DNA of 64,000 bases from Notamacropus eugenii (GCF_028372415.1 NC_092878.1:255501-319500); one strand, 5' to 3'. Shown: positions 23,251 through 35,971, counted from the first letter of the stretch. The notes: generated by a model from the sequence alone, not told the origin. Made by a program: numbers and translations.

Positions 23251-23640
23251 TGAGATGTCTCATGTCCTACACTGGTCCCCTTCAGCCACAGCAAGAAGGA
23301 CCCTTCTTGTCAATCTCCCCAGCCTCCTGAGCCAAAAAGGCTTGTGTATCCCTTCTGCTGGCTCCACTTTTCCTCGATCTATCCTGGGGTAATATTCTCT
23401 GGATTTTTCAAGATCAACAAGGCATGGTGACAGTACTTACAATATACTCTGCCATCCTGGATCCTGGAAGTTCAAGTAAAGGACTTTCAAATATTCAGTC
23501 TGTGGGTTGACAGGCCCAGAAGTAGCTGCTGCTGCTGCTGACTCAAGCCCTGTGCTTCTCTCTCACCCAGCTCTGCCAGACTTCCAATGGTTTTTTCACA
23601 ACCCTCAGTCTCCTTGAACTCTTTGCAGCTTCTGCCACCT
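23251..23640. other. Short unclassified spacer
   Basis: It includes a CTG run of 4-5 units near 23528-23541. No gene seen. Confidence 0.4.
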
Positions 23641-24940
23641 AGGATCATTCCCTCTTCCTTGATTCCCTCTTCCCTCTAGGTTTTTGAAGTTCTCCTTCTA
23701 CCTCTCTGACTTCTCTTACTCCCCTTCCTTTGCTGTTTCCTCCTTTAACCATAGGTCTCCCTCAGGGTTCTGTCCTGGGACCTCCTCTTCTCCCTCTCCA
23801 CCACTTCTTTTGGTGATCTCATCAACTCTCATATATTTAATGATCATCTCTATGCTGATTCCCTAATCTTCCTTTCCTGCTCCAACCTTTCTGAGGATCT
23901 CCAGTCTGGGATCTCTAAGGACTTTCAGACATTTCAAACTGGATGTCCACTAGACATATGGAACTCAAAATATCCAACAATGAACTCATCATATTTCCCC
24001 CTAGACCCTTCCCACTACATACCTCCTCCAAGAGTGCAGAGGGCAGTTCCACCCTCCCAATCCCTCAGGCTCATGACTTATTAGGAATCAGCCTGGACTC
24101 CTCACTATGTCTCAGCCCCTTGGCAACAAGCAGTTGCCAAGGCCTGTCAATTACACCTTCACACCATCTCTCCCACATGCCCTTCTCTCCTCTGACATTG
24201 TCACCCCCTATTGCAGACTCTCACACCCAGGGCTATAACAATAGCCTTCTGTGGGGAGGGGAGAGGACTTTCCTATCTGCCTCAATCCATCCACCATTCA
24301 GCCACTAAAGTGATTTTTCTAAAGCATAAATCTGATCATATCATCACTTTCCCTGTTCAATAAAGTCCAGGGGCTCCCTATTGCTGCCAGAATCCAATAC
24401 AAAATGCCTTACTGGGCATTCAAAGCCCTTCTTAACCTGGTTCCTTTCACCTTTTCCAGTTTTCTCCCACCTTACTCCCCAACAAGTAATCTTCGACAGG
24501 TGACACTGACTTCCTGCCACTTCGACAAACAAGACCCTCCATCTCTCCTCTCTGGGCATTCACTCTGGTTGTCCCTGATGCCTAAAAAGCTCTTGCTCCT
24601 CTACTCTAACCACTGATCTCCCTGGCTTTCTTCAAGTCCCAGCTACAATCCCACCTTCTATAGGAAGCCTTTCACAACCACTCTTGATTGCAGTGCCTTT
24701 CCTCTGTCAACTGTCTTATATGTATCTTGCTTTGTAGATATTTGTATAGTTTCTTCCTCATTATAGTCATTCATTTAATAAAGATTTATTAAGTGTGTCT
24801 ACATGCAGGTGACTGTGCTATGAGCAGTCAGCCCACAGATAGGTAGGATTGTCATTTTCCTCTTTTTCTATCCCCAGTGCTTACCACAGTGACTGGCATA
24901 CAAGCAGCACTTAATAAAGGTGGAGTGCTGGAATGATTGA
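23640..24940 (+). mobile_element. L2/CR1-type LINE, 3' half, plus strand
   Basis: From 23755 the translation follows the L2/CR1 RT signature, decayed: SPSGFCPGTSSS in place of VPQGSVLGPLLF, then a HLYAD word near 23845-23860. Downstream come the C-terminal region ('ctgatcatatcatcactttc', 'caatggctccctat'-like words) and the L2-type end ('ccccagtgcttaccacagtg', 'acttaataaaggtgg') near 24885-24938. A short insertion at about 24777-24840 repeats the tail words. The family is clear to the level of L2/CR1; the subfamily is not. Confidence 0.75.
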
Positions 24941-25264
24941 CCTTCCAACTCAGTCCAATGCCCACCATGTGTCTCTGGAACTCAACCCCACCCCTTTCTG
25001 TTTATCTGTGCCCCCTCAGACTTGCTTTGGTCTCTGCCCTGTCCCCTACTTCAGCCTCCCTAGGCTCCTATCCCTCACATCTAAAGCTGCCTCATAGGGG
25101 GCTTCATGGTGGCCTCAACTAGGAGAGGACACCTCCATTCCTTAAATATACCAACAGTCACTTCTGGATACGCCTTGCTATGGTGGCTGTTACAAGCCAA
25201 AAAGACCCAAAGAGGAGGCTGTGGCAACTTTGCTTTGCATCAGCACTGTTGAATGCCCCACTGT
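24941..25264. other. Unclassified spacer between two L2-type LINEs
   Basis: No gene or family recognised. Confidence 0.4.
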
Positions 25265-26845
25265 CCCAGAAGAACAGGGCATTTAGGGTTAGGGTTGGAG
25301 ATAGAAGACTGGAGATCAGCAGAAAGATTCAGGCAGGAAAGGTAGAGTTGGGAATCATCAGCATAGAGATGAAAATTAAATTTATGGGAGTTGATGAGAT
25401 CACCCAGTGAAATAATATGGAGGGAGAAGGGAAGAGGGACCAGGATAGAGCTCTGAGGGACACCTATGGATAGAGGAGGATCCAGCACAGGAACCTGGGA
25501 AGGAGCAGTCAGAGAGGTTGGAGGAGAACACTGAAAACCTGTAGAGGAGAGGTTATCAAGGAAGAGAGAATGATCCTGGGGTTCAGAGGCTTCAGAGTAG
25601 TCAAAAATAATGTGACTGAGAAAAGGATTTGGCAACTAAGAGATCTCCGATAACTTTGGAGAAAGCAGTTTTTGTAGGATAGTGATGTCATAGCAGGATT
25701 GTGAAGATTTAAAAAGAGAGAATAGTGGAAGGGCCTGTTGTAGTGATATTACCATGGAGGTTAACAACAGAAGACAGAAAAGATAGAGGATGATAGTTAG
25801 AAGGGATGGTAGGATCAAGTGAAGGGTTTTCCTGGATGGGGGAGATGAGGGCATATTTGCAGGCAGCAGGAAAAGTGCTCGTAGGTGGGAAAGATTGAAA
25901 AGAGGAGATGGAGACAGAACGTGGAGTGGGATAATCTATTGGTGGAGATGAGATATAAAGAATTCCTTTTTCAGGGATTAGCCTTGGTGAGGAGAGAGGA
26001 AAGAGGGGCAGATGGCACATGAATGATAGGAGATGAAGAAGAGGGGAGAAGAGGTAGCTCATGGTGAATGCCCTCAATATTTTCTGTACAGTATGACGCA
26101 AGGTTGTCAGTGGAGAGAGTGGGAAGGGAGGGAAAGCCATAGGATATTTGAGGAGTAATGAGTAAGTTTACAAGAGTTGCTGTGGAGAGAAGGAGAGTGA
26201 GTTGATGAAGGAGGTATAGAAGGTTCGCCTAGCGCAGTGAGGGCCCAGTTGATGTTGTGTAACCAATTTGTTGTGGACCTAGTCAGAATGATTGTGACTT
26301 TCTCCATCTTTGTCTTGTAACCTATATGTAGTATGGATAGTGAGGAATGGTGGAACTGATCCAAGGCTGAGTTTTGGTAGGGCATAATGGAGGAAATGAT
26401 AAAGGGGTTAGGGATTCAAGAGGGGCCTACTGTGTGGAATTGAATTGGTTTAACAAGGGGTCAGAATGGAAAAAAGAGGAGAGAGTGAACAGTTTAGGGA
26501 GACAATTGGGGAGTCAAGGAATCAGAGTTCATGGGGGTAGAAGAGGAGGAAGTTTGGGAGCAGGGCAGAAGAGAAAAGGGCAAAGTTCAATGCTCAGATG
26601 GGACAGGGCTGGCATGACAGGTGAGGCTGGGGGGAAGCAGAGGGATTTCCTGGCTAGAGTTAAGTGGAGGTGAAGAGGGTGGCAGAATTTAGGTGGAGGA
26701 GTCAAGTTTACATGAGAAGGACAGAAATCAGAGAGGATCTTAACTGAGCAGACTAGGGGCACCCAGGTAAACTTAAGAGAGGGAGCAGAGCTACTGGGAC
26801 CAGCAAGAGGATGAGGTGAGGGTGCTAGGGTTGGTAGCTCAATTC
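25265..26845 (-). mobile_element. L2/CR1-type LINE, minus strand
   Basis: On the minus strand a 131-residue frame (25635-25240) carries the RT words IGVPQSSILVPLPFSLHIIS, then HLYADDSQLYLS. YADD is the RT catalytic box and is intact here. Upstream frames at 26140-25709 give ISPIQENPSLDPTIPSNYHP and LSFLSSV, matching the start of the RT domain (KKPNLDP..NYRPISLL). The pieces are in different frames. It faces the copy at 23640-24940 tail to tail, about 325 bases apart. The LTR at 26848 abuts it. Confidence 0.8.
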
Positions 26846-26847
26846 CG

Positions 26848-27388
26848 TGTGGACAGTCTCAGGCAGGTAAAGGTGGGAACTTTTAAATCTTAGAGTTCTT
26901 ACGAGGCCCCCCAGGAACAGCGGGGATTCGAGAAGGAGACCGAGCTGGCTCGGCTAACTCGGGTATCTCCGCCTCTTCCCGTGAGATACGTGATGGGTGG
27001 TGCATCCCTGCTCTTGAGGCTGTCCCGGATTGGACACACCTGTTGTCTCCTAACAGGCTCGATATTGATATGTAAACTACGCGGCAGAGGACTTAAATGG
27101 GTTCAGGAAAGCTGGAAAAGCCTCTTGGGCGGAGAGCCACGTGTTAGCTTACTAGTCTCCTTATTTTCCTCTCCCTTCTCCCCCGTCCCCCCTCTCTCCC
27201 CACTTACACTTCTATTCCCAAGCCCTTATCTCTCTCCTTCCTCCTACCCCCTGCACTTGTAACCGAGACCCTGAAATAAAGCTCAACCCTTGTTCGACTC
27301 TGGAACGTTCTTTCTCTCATACGAGCATCCGGTTTTGGCCAACCGAAGACCTCCGGAGGTGAGGTAAGGAAGACTCGGGTAGCCCACA
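26848..27388 (+). mobile_element. Solo retroviral-type LTR, CpG-rich
   Basis: The block is bounded by TGTGG (26848) and CCACA (27388). It holds a polyadenylation signal AATAAA at 27275-27280 followed by a pyrimidine-rich R/U5-like part ('cttgttcgactctggaacgt'). No gag, pol or env reading frame and no second LTR flank it, so it is best read as a solo LTR. It has many CpG dinucleotides in a region that otherwise has few, which points to a recent insertion. I could not find a clean target-site duplication, so the exact ends are uncertain by some tens of bases. Confidence 0.65.
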
Positions 27389-27529
27389 GGCCTTTAGGCT
27401 TGGCATGAGGGGACTGAGCCAGAGCCTGGGGCTTTAAGTGAGGGCCCTATTGAGGCTTGGGTAGTGGGCAGGGCCAGGGATTGGATGAGTTTTAGATGGG
27501 GGATGGGAGCTGGATTTAGGCCAGCTAGA

Positions 27530-27745
27530 TGTTACATGCTGCACCTGGGATCAGGAATACCTGAATTTAAATCATGCTCTATGACCTTGGGCAAGTTATT
27601 TCAATTCTCTGAGCCTCCTCTGTTTTCTCAGCTGTATTACGGGAAAAATAACCTCTCACTCAGGTTGTGGTGAGGGCCCCAGATAAGATAACATGAAAGG
27701 CTCTTTGCAAACCTCAGAGTCCTGTATAAATATTTCCACTGTTGT
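27530..27745 (+). repeat. Core-SINE, sense, decayed
   Basis: It shows 'gaccttgggcaagttatttc', 'ctcagctgtattacggg' and 'ggctctttgcaaacct' in sense order. Confidence 0.6.
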
Positions 27746-28289
27746 TATCAACATCACGATTATTAATCTGTCCTGTGAAAGGTGAGATGTAGCTGAACCA
27801 GGGCACAGTTCAGTGGGACCATCGCTCTTCATTCTTGGAAGCAGTGCCTCTCTCAATGCACTTCAAGCTTTATTCTGGCTGCTGTTAGAATAGTTAGCTC
27901 CATCAGTCACACAAACCGCAGATTCTTTGCAGGGAAACTGCCATCTTATGTTGCCTTGGAATGGAAAAAGATTTCCTACTTAATGGAAAAGCACTTCTTA
28001 ACTTTGCTACGAGTCACACACCAAGTTGAGTGTTGGGGATACAAATGAAACATCTCACTGAACTCACATTCTAATTAGGGGACACAATACTGATGCCTGT
28101 CCCATCTCATAAAGCTGATTTTTTTCAGACTCACATCTAAGAATTTTTATTTCATTATTAAGTTCATCGTGGAAAACATAGGGCAGTGCTAAGCTTTGGC
28201 ACCTACATTTTCTAAGGGCAGGGAGGAGCCCTCCTAAGGAAATAAGGATACCCCTGAGTGGTAATCACAAACACTCCATTTGAAACTTC
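27746..28289. other. Unclassified sequence
   Basis: No gene or repeat family recognised. Confidence 0.4.
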
Positions 28290-30230
28290 TATCCGTCCCA
28301 ACCAAACCCCTCTCCTAGCCACATGACTGTCAAGTGGGAGTAGGTGCTATGGATACATCCCCGGTAAGGACAGAAACCACAGAGATCAGCAGCATCTCTG
28401 TAACAGGGTCCACTGTGGGAAACTCTACTTGTGGTAAGCCAACAGTGGTTGTTTCCATGGAGACAGTTCTTAGCTCAGTCTCTGCTTAGTCTACCAGCCT
28501 CCCTGTGGCTCCTGATGCAGACACAGTCCAGAGATACCCGCAAGAAGCATCTCTCTTCTTTCAAGAGTCCCAATTCTCTCTGAGGCTTCTAAAGGAGTGT
28601 CTGTGAGCATTGGCTCCCTCTTATTAACTACGTTCCTAGCTGAGCTCTTGACCTTCTCAGGTTGCAAGATACCCTTACAAACCAGTCCTCAGGGAACAAT
28701 TTCCTTCACTTTCTCTGTGGTCACACTAAGAGCAGCCACCACACCAGAGTGGGGCCTGGTCAATGCATAGCATTTGTAGCCAGTTGACTTCCATACACAT
28801 ACCTCTACCGTAACTTTCCATCTATCTTGATCTACCCAGTCTTCACTGACAAAGTCACAGAAATGCATCTTATTTCAAACCCAACATAGACAACCCCAGA
28901 GACTGAGATAGGGGCATAGCATAGTTCAATGTCTCTGCCCTCTCCTACCCTGAAGAGTTCCCCAAGCACTCTGGGAGAAGATACAAGTACAGCTACTGTC
29001 TCCATGGTCAGGTAACAGGTCATAGAACAGCATCCAGCTCCAGCCCCAAGGCCATAGACAATCCCTCCACCACCACCCCATCACTCTAAGAGAGCACAGC
29101 AGCAACATATGAATACTGGAGATTCCTTGATCTCAGGAAATGATGTGCTTTGGCTCCCTCAGTATGAGACAAGACCTGGTCTATTCCACTACTCTCCTAG
29201 TTCCCTCTGCTATCCTGGGCATCATGACTCACCCTGACTGGAGTCCAGAGGAAAGATGCTGCCTCCCTGTCCTCTATGGAGACCCCAATTCCTGAGGAGT
29301 TTGCTAGTTCCATGACTTCCACTGAAGTCTTCCTCCCTACTACCAGCACAAAGACCAGTCCATACGTGGCCTCCACAAACATCAAGTTCAGCTATCTCAG
29401 AGACCAGTCTAGACCAACATAGGTACTCATACTCTGCAGAGACCAAGTCACAAGTCCAACTAGATGGCCCAGCATTGCCTTACATACATGTGGATAGAGT
29501 CTTGGCCCACAGCACAGATGTTACAGGGATTAGTCTTGGATCAGAGACATCTTCCTCCCACATGGTGCCCACAATAGTAACAGAAGCCCTTCCTGACTAT
29601 GTTTCTGTGGCTGACATTGAAGAAAGTACAATTGTCCCATGGTTCTGTAGAATAGCTGAAGTTGTGAGTCTGCTAAGCACTGGTCTTAATTGGTTGTGGA
29701 CTCTCAGCCACCCCTAAAGCCTCTTCAGGGAATAGCCTCATGGCTGACAGGATTCAGTTATCCCAGGGTCCAAGTCTGACTCCCACCACATAGACCTCCT
29801 GCTTACCTCTCCTATCTCTGCTCGTCATCCTGAGCTCTCAAGTACTGGAGCAGAGACCAATGACCATATCTTTTCCTGAACTTTCCAAATCCTCAGTAAC
29901 TGAGACCAGAATGCCAGACTCATCGGCTACACCTTTTAGCTGAAATTTGGTGGAGACCAGAGGTGTACAGCTGACAGGTTTATGGATGAGCTCAGTTCTC
30001 CCCATCACCACTCCACTTGTGGATGTCAGAGGTATCCCTTCTACTATGATAGAAGAGGGCAGTGAAAGGAGGTTAACTGAACCATCCTGCACCACTATGG
30101 GAAAGATTCCAGCTTTCCCATAGTACAGAGTAACCCTAGACACAAGTCCTGCATCCCCAAAGACTCCTTTGCCAATAGGCATAGAAGTCAATATTTTATC
30201 AGGATTAGCCTAACTTTCTGGGCTGGCACG
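28290..30230 (+). other. Serine/threonine-rich coding-like relic
   Basis: The plus-strand translation is unusually rich in Ser, Thr, Pro and Val across broken frames: TETTEISSISVTGSTVGNST near 28378, METPIPEEFASSMTSTEVFL near 29276, then LGSETSSSHMVPTIVTEALP near 29540, then SKSSVTETRMPDSSATPFS near 29888. Such composition is typical of mucin-like or other heavily O-glycosylated extracellular segments, often encoded by one huge exon. Many stops and frame changes show it is not functional. I do not recognise the gene, and a low-complexity artefact is possible. Confidence 0.3.
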
Positions 30231-31854
30231 TCCTTCCTCACACACATTCCAACAATATCCATCCCCAAGTCCCCAGAGTCTGGTTGATCTTCATTCCTAG
30301 AGGGAGTATCTTCTCATAAGAATTTCCCTACTAGCATGAAAACAATTGTGTAGACAAAAACCAAAACAAAATCCCAGCCTCATTCTGGGGTACACACAAT
30401 GGACACAATTTCAAGTGTACCTTGGGAACGTTGACTCCCTCAGTTGAACAACAATTCATCAAGCTCTGGGTTGCAGATGTCGCCAGTTTCAAAAGTTTCT
30501 GCCATCTTCCTCCTACACCTCTGTCTAGTGATGGTGGTGTTCCTGATGAGAATGCTGTGACTGCTGCTGTTGCAAAACCCTGCCTACATTCCCCGGAGGG
30601 GGTCAGCAGATCGGATTCAAGTGGGGTATATAGAAATCATCATCACAACTTAGGAGGGTTAGGACATGGGCAAATCTGGTCAGACCTGACATGTCTTAGA
30701 TGGTCCTGGAGAATTCACTAGGGTGCTCAGTTGACTGGGGTTGGGGGGGTCCCTGGGACAGGGAGGGAGGATCTTGTGAGGTGGGGACCCTGAGGTTGGT
30801 AGTTGTGGTGGACTGCGGACACTGGGGCAGGTAGAATCCATTGGACTGGGTGGGGCAGAATTGTCTCCAATCCATTCAAGGGGTAGGAGTGATTAGCTCA
30901 GTTAGCATGGCCCATCCCCAGGACTGAGGGGGCAGGGCTCGAGGGCATGTAGGTGCTGGCATTCCAGTGCCCAGGTTGAGCCTGTGGGTTGGGGAACTTG
31001 GAACATTCGCTGGTGGCCTGCTCCCTGTTTGTGGGAGCCCTCAGTTGTCTTCACAATCCACCACAAGGACCCTAGTGACCCTGAAGCTGCCAAGGGGGCC
31101 AGAGACAGAGTGGGAGCCTAAGCCTGAGTGGGAGGCAACATGCTCCCAGGGAGCTATGTGGTGAGGGACAGGGAATTTGGGGGCAGTATGGTGGGAGGTG
31201 GGGTTGAGGGGGCAAATTGGTGAGACAAGGGAGCAGGTGAGTGGCCAACACTGGTCTGGGAGCTGCTGGGCACTTCGGCTGTCATGCACCTGGTCTTTTG
31301 TCTTGTTCACCTCCAGGAGCAGTGGACAGGGGAGGTCCACCATGGCATTGGTGGACACAGCAGCAACCTCACCTGGCCCCATGCCCTCCATCCCTGGCTC
31401 TCAAGGGTCACAGATCAGGTGAGACCATGAAGGCCCCAGGGACCTGCCTTCCCTCTTCCCCAGCCTAGGGTCCTTAATCAAGCAGAGTGCCTACAGCTCA
31501 GCTCTTAGAATCACAAGGACACTCCCTACTTTCCTGTCCCCTCGCCTCGGGGGCCACGTCAGAGGTCCTCACCATCTTTGTCCCTGGGGCAACTTCAACC
31601 CAGGCCCTCCTGGCTCTCTACAGCTGGCCCAGAAGCAGTGAGGCCACCTCCCAGATGGGAAGGCCCCTCTCATCCTTCAAGGCTGGCAGGGACCCCTGAG
31701 CTCTCTCATTCACCATTTCCTTAGTATGTCAAAGAAAAATGTGTTCAAAAACAGTCATAGCATCTAAGTGCCAGGGATATGGGGAGTATAGGAAGACATG
31801 AGCTCCAGAAAGTGCTGTGTAAACCTTAAAGCAGGATGTCAATGTTGTTAGGAC
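30231..31854 (+). other. GC-rich stretch with exon-like block, gene unknown
   Basis: From 30720 to 31700 the base composition rises in G+C compared with its surroundings. At 31317-31420 a block lies between 'cacctccag' and 'gtgagacc', good splice-acceptor and donor matches, and is open in one frame (SSGQGRSTMALVDTAATSPG). Two other open frames (31487-31699 and 30967-31164) have no motif I recognise. It could be the end of the serine/threonine-rich relic just upstream, or chance. Confidence 0.25.
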
Positions 31855-31937
31855 CTTTGCATTGTAGAAGCAACAATAGCCAGGTTCAGATCCTGCTCTG
31901 GACTCTTCCTTGCTATGTGACCTTGGGCAAGTCATTG
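31855..31937 (+). repeat. Core-SINE fragment, sense, cut by an LTR
   Basis: The text 'ccaggttcagatcctgctct' to 'gaccttgggcaagtcattg' is the first half of a sense core-SINE. It is cut at 31938, where the LTR starts. I do not find the second half on the far side. Confidence 0.65.
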
Positions 31938-32640
31938 TGTTGAGGTTTCAGGGTGCAAGGAACTTGAAATAGCCACCCAGAAAAATTGAGACAAGTCTTC
32001 TTTGCCAACCAAAGTCCAAGTTTATTATAGGTCTGCCATTTGGGATAGACTCCTTACTAATCTGTGCATTTGTGACTTACACGTGGGCCAGTTTGAACCT
32101 GAGCCCTGGTGATAAGGGCCAGACAGAATCTGAGCACTTTCATGGAGGCAAGTTGGATCTTATATCCAGAAAGACTGTGGGAGGGATCTAGGCATAGTCA
32201 AGTAGTCTGGGGTGAGTGGAGGAGGGGTTTAGGGAGGGTCTTGAAGAGAGTGACCAGTAATTTGGGTGAGTAGAAGTCAAGACAGCAGGAACCAAGAGAA
32301 AAGCATTTTGACAGCATGAAGGATGGGAAGTAGCTGAAGGTTCCCCAGAGATAAGACAATGGAGGGCTAGGCTAAGTTAAGGTAGCTGAGATTTGGGCCC
32401 TGGGATAATGAAAGGCTTCTGACCTCAGCCAAACACCTGCTTCTGAGGCAGGAACATGAGAAATAACTCATTCACACTCTGGAGGGGTGAAGTTAACACC
32501 CTCCAGAAACAAAAGTAAGCCTTCAAAACCTTTACCTGACTACAAAGACCCTCCCCTATCTCCCCATAGACTGGGTAATACAGGGTGTACAATTTCCAAT
32601 ACCATGTTCCCCCTTCTGCTACAAGTGTTGTTATGACCAT
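31938..32640 (-). mobile_element. LTR-like element, minus strand
   Basis: Read in reverse, the sequence has an AATAAA signal (complement of 32031-32036), a short R/U5-like part with 'tttggttggcaaagaagact', and ends in CAACA at 31938. The other end is near 32622, where the minus strand begins TGTAG. The size and order fit an endogenous retroviral LTR. I find no clear polypurine tract, primer site or coding part next to it, so it may be solitary. Confidence 0.55.
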
Positions 32641-34654
32641 GAAAATGAACCTTTAGCTTTCCTAGAGGAGAAGTCAATGTTTGTAAGCTTCTTACTCATG
32701 AGAATTCCAAGCTACTCTTCAGGTTTATTCTACTTAGCTGCTTTCTAACATCAAAACAAGTTCCAAACCAGCTGGACCCTTGCTTTGCCTGTTATCTGCT
32801 CTGTGAAACATAACTCCTTCCTTATGTCTCCCATTCTATTGATTGCTATTCTGAACTTATTTCCCCATTACATCTCTCAAATTTCCCTCTTCCTCTGCTA
32901 GAAAATTATGTAGTACTAATCGATGTCGATAGTGCCTTCTACAATTAGTTTATTTTCCTGCATTTGTTGCAAGTCAAAAGACTTTCTGGCCTGTATGGAT
33001 CCTTTTGGTTTCATTTCATATATTACATAATTTCTGTGGAAAGGAAAACTTTAATCATTCCTCTGAATCCATCCTCCTTTATTTATTCAAATCTTGTTTC
33101 CACATCTATCCGCATTCTGAGGAATGCTTCCTCACTCTCTTTCCCATACAGATTCTTCCCTTCATCCATCTCCCCTTTAAGTAAGTATAGATTATTCTGA
33201 ACAAATACAGAAAGGGGGAAAGAGAAAAGGTTGATCAACGCATTGACAAATCAAAGGGGGCAGTCCCTTTGGTAAGGACAGATATAGAGACCCAAAAGAA
33301 AAAGGTAAACAATAAATTACACATTTAGAAGTCTCATCTCATACAGCAGTCTAGGGGTGGGGGAGACACCATCCGAGGCAGACTTTTGATCTGTATGTTC
33401 ATCCAAGTCATCTTCAACAGAGGAACTTCTTGCCATCTTTATGTAGAAATACTCTATCTTTTGTCCATTCGGCTACAAAATTGATCTTGACACTTAAACT
33501 TAAAATTATCCTTCAGCCTTTATACCTTTATTTTTCTTACACAAGCCTATGCTATTTGTCCTATTTTGTGACCCAAATATGGAAAAATGGACATTAGAGA
33601 AGGATACTTTTCCTGTTCTTCTACCACAAACATTCTAAGAGTCAATTTCCTCATTTGTGGTACTTCAATGCCAAATGTCAAAGTACTAAATCTTGTATGA
33701 TTTTCAAAATCTCTCCACCAAATAAGGGTTTCCCCAAGAACTTTCCAAACATAACAAATTATGAACTTTATCTTCCCCAACAATCTGATTATATACATAG
33801 ACTGTGTCCATCCCTCCCATCAGCATCTTGTCCAGTGTTTTCTCTAACATTTAAAAGGTCCCTTTCTTCAACTTTTTATAACCAAGCTCCTAGGAGGGTG
33901 TGTCACATTTATCCCTCCTTGAACGTGATCTGCTTCTGATTCCTGCCTCCACCTCTCTCTCTTCTTCTTCTGCTATCCCTTTGGCCTCCTATTTTCAAAT
34001 AGGGTGAGATGGATTTCTATGCCTCACTGAGTTATTCCTTGTTATGCTGTTCCTTGCTTGAGCCAGTTCAGAGAAGAATAAGGTTCAAGGTGAAGGTTTG
34101 AGATAAAGGTTTGCTACCTTCCCAGTCCTCCTCTCCACTGTAAAAGCTCTTTCTTGCCTCTTTATTGTGAGATAATTTTCTTCATTGTACATTTCCCTTT
34201 CCCTTTCTCCCAGTGCATTCCTTTTTCTTACCCCTTAGTTTTTTTTTCTTTAGATATCATTGGTTGGTTTTGGGGACCTTTTCTCCCAGAAACAAAGAAC
34301 CCTTTGTGAATGGCAGTATTCTGCCCATGTTGATGTATGGCTGCAGTACAGGGAGCACAATAGACTCTACAGCCTGAAAACATAGGGAGCAACAGGGTAG
34401 AAAAGTGGAAAGCAGCTACCCCATAGATCCAGACCAAAGAAGTGTGACTGGAAGCTGGCTTGGTCGTGTAGTGAGGGTGGCATGGGCACAGTCCAAAGGG
34501 TCCACCTGTGTCCTCATGGTGCCAGGAGAAAGAGAAGAAAGCCCTTTACATGTTGGTGTCAGCCTCTGGCAGACTTGTGTATGGACAGATATGAAATCAT
34601 TTCTTCATCACTCCAAGTCCAGGATTCTATGCATCATGCAACCAAGCTACCCCA
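32641..34654. other. Unclassified sequence, no gene
   Basis: It is AT-rich, with pyrimidine runs near 33100-33180 and 33940-33990. Short open frames (about 60-110 residues, e.g. 34482-34820) have no recognisable motif. Part of it could be internal sequence of the LTR element next to it, but no retroviral protein motif is visible. Confidence 0.4.
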
Positions 34655-34740
34655 GGAACACCTAAGTTCAAATCCTACCCCAGACACTTCCTGGTTGTGT
34701 GCCCTTGGGGAAGTCACTTCACTGCTGTATTCTCCAGAAA
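34655..34740 (+). repeat. Core-SINE fragment, sense
   Basis: It shows 'aagttcaaatcctaccccag', 'acacttcctggttgtgtg' and 'cacttcactgctg'. Confidence 0.65.
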
Positions 34741-35601
34741 ATTCTGTAATACACACTCCCAGTGAGCTGGACCTAGCTCATATACATGCAGTTCTCTACA
34801 CTGATAAGACCACAGTGTGAGAAAACCAGAAAATTAGTCATGAGGTGTGTACTCATATGACATGAAAAGTATTTCTGTTTTTGGTTTGTGTTTTAGATGT
34901 GGTTTGCCTGAAAGTTGGGTTAAAAGATGGAAACAGGCTAGGTGGCATTTAATTCATGTTGTTTCTTCCCTTCAGGCTGGCCAAAGCTAGCACACATGCA
35001 TGTATGAGGACCAGGAATGTGAATTCTGATTGTGTGCTCAAAAGAATGAGAAGGCTTTAACACATGCTAGAATGATCCTGATGCAGGACTCACATTTATG
35101 ATTTCCATAAATGTTTAGCCATAATGTGAGAAAGGAATTTTTTTAATTGAATATGTGGTAAGTACAGTAAGTTAAGAGAGCTGACAAAGTATGAATTGAA
35201 ATTACAATCCAGGATATCTATGTTTTCTTAACCATGAACATGACATAACACAGTACATGTCCATAAAATATGAAAATAAGAAAGTCCCCCTATTTAAGAT
35301 TGTGCCTTTTGTTGAGGAGCCTTGTCCTTGGTAGTCATTAATACAGGAATGCTCTGGTCGACTTCACCTTGCCTTGTTGACACAGTAAGGGGCATTCTGG
35401 GAGTTTACTCAGAGAGCAGAGAAGAGATACGTGTTAAGCCAAAGGGCTCCCTCTGGTGGATTAGTTCAGGCTTTGCCCTTTTTTGAGGTTCAAATGATAT
35501 TAAATGATTATCAAGTCAAACAGCAGTCCAAGAAAGGGACAAGTGAACAATGGAGTTGTGGTGTTGGATGGAGGTGGCTTATGGTGTTTATTTCCCACAA
35601 G

Positions 35602-35971
35602 TAAAGCTGACTATGCCTCAGTGAGAACCCCGCAGTTGGATGCCCTGCAGCAGAAGCACCTGGACCTCATGAAACCGCTCACCCTGGTCCAGTAGACTCT
35701 GCACATCCGGGAGCAGGCCCTCAGCAAGCTGCAGACCCACCACGAGGAGCTGCAGGCCAGACTGGAAGAACTCCAGGGAGACCTGACAGCCAAAGACAAC
35801 ATAATCAAGGGCCTGCAGGATGAGAAGAGTGCCCTGCAGGTGGCACTGCAGGCATCCTCTGCAGGCAAGGGGGAATTTGAACACAGTGCCCAGCAGCTGC
35901 AGGTGAACTCAGATACTACCTCAGGGCTCTTGGAGCAGCTGAGGCAGGACAGAGGCGTCAAGGGCAGCCAG
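35602..35971 (+). pseudogene. GOLGA3: GOLGA3 pseudogene exon block 1
   Basis: The acceptor is AG at 35600-35601 and the donor GT at 35972. The translation includes TLHIREQALSKLQTHHEELQ and ARLEELQGD, a heptad-rich coiled coil, and ends GVKGSQ where human golgin A3 has a similar IKSGQ. An in-frame TAG sits at 35693-35695, with the frame open on both sides. Confidence 0.85.

Noticed and set aside
29838..30191. 117-residue open frame on the minus strand
   Set aside because: It lies opposite the serine/threonine-rich plus-strand sequence, and stop-free antisense frames are expected from that composition. No motif.
34228..34820. Open frames near 34.2-34.8 kb as upstream GOLGA3 exons
   Set aside because: Their translations show no coiled coil and no golgin words, and part is a SINE.
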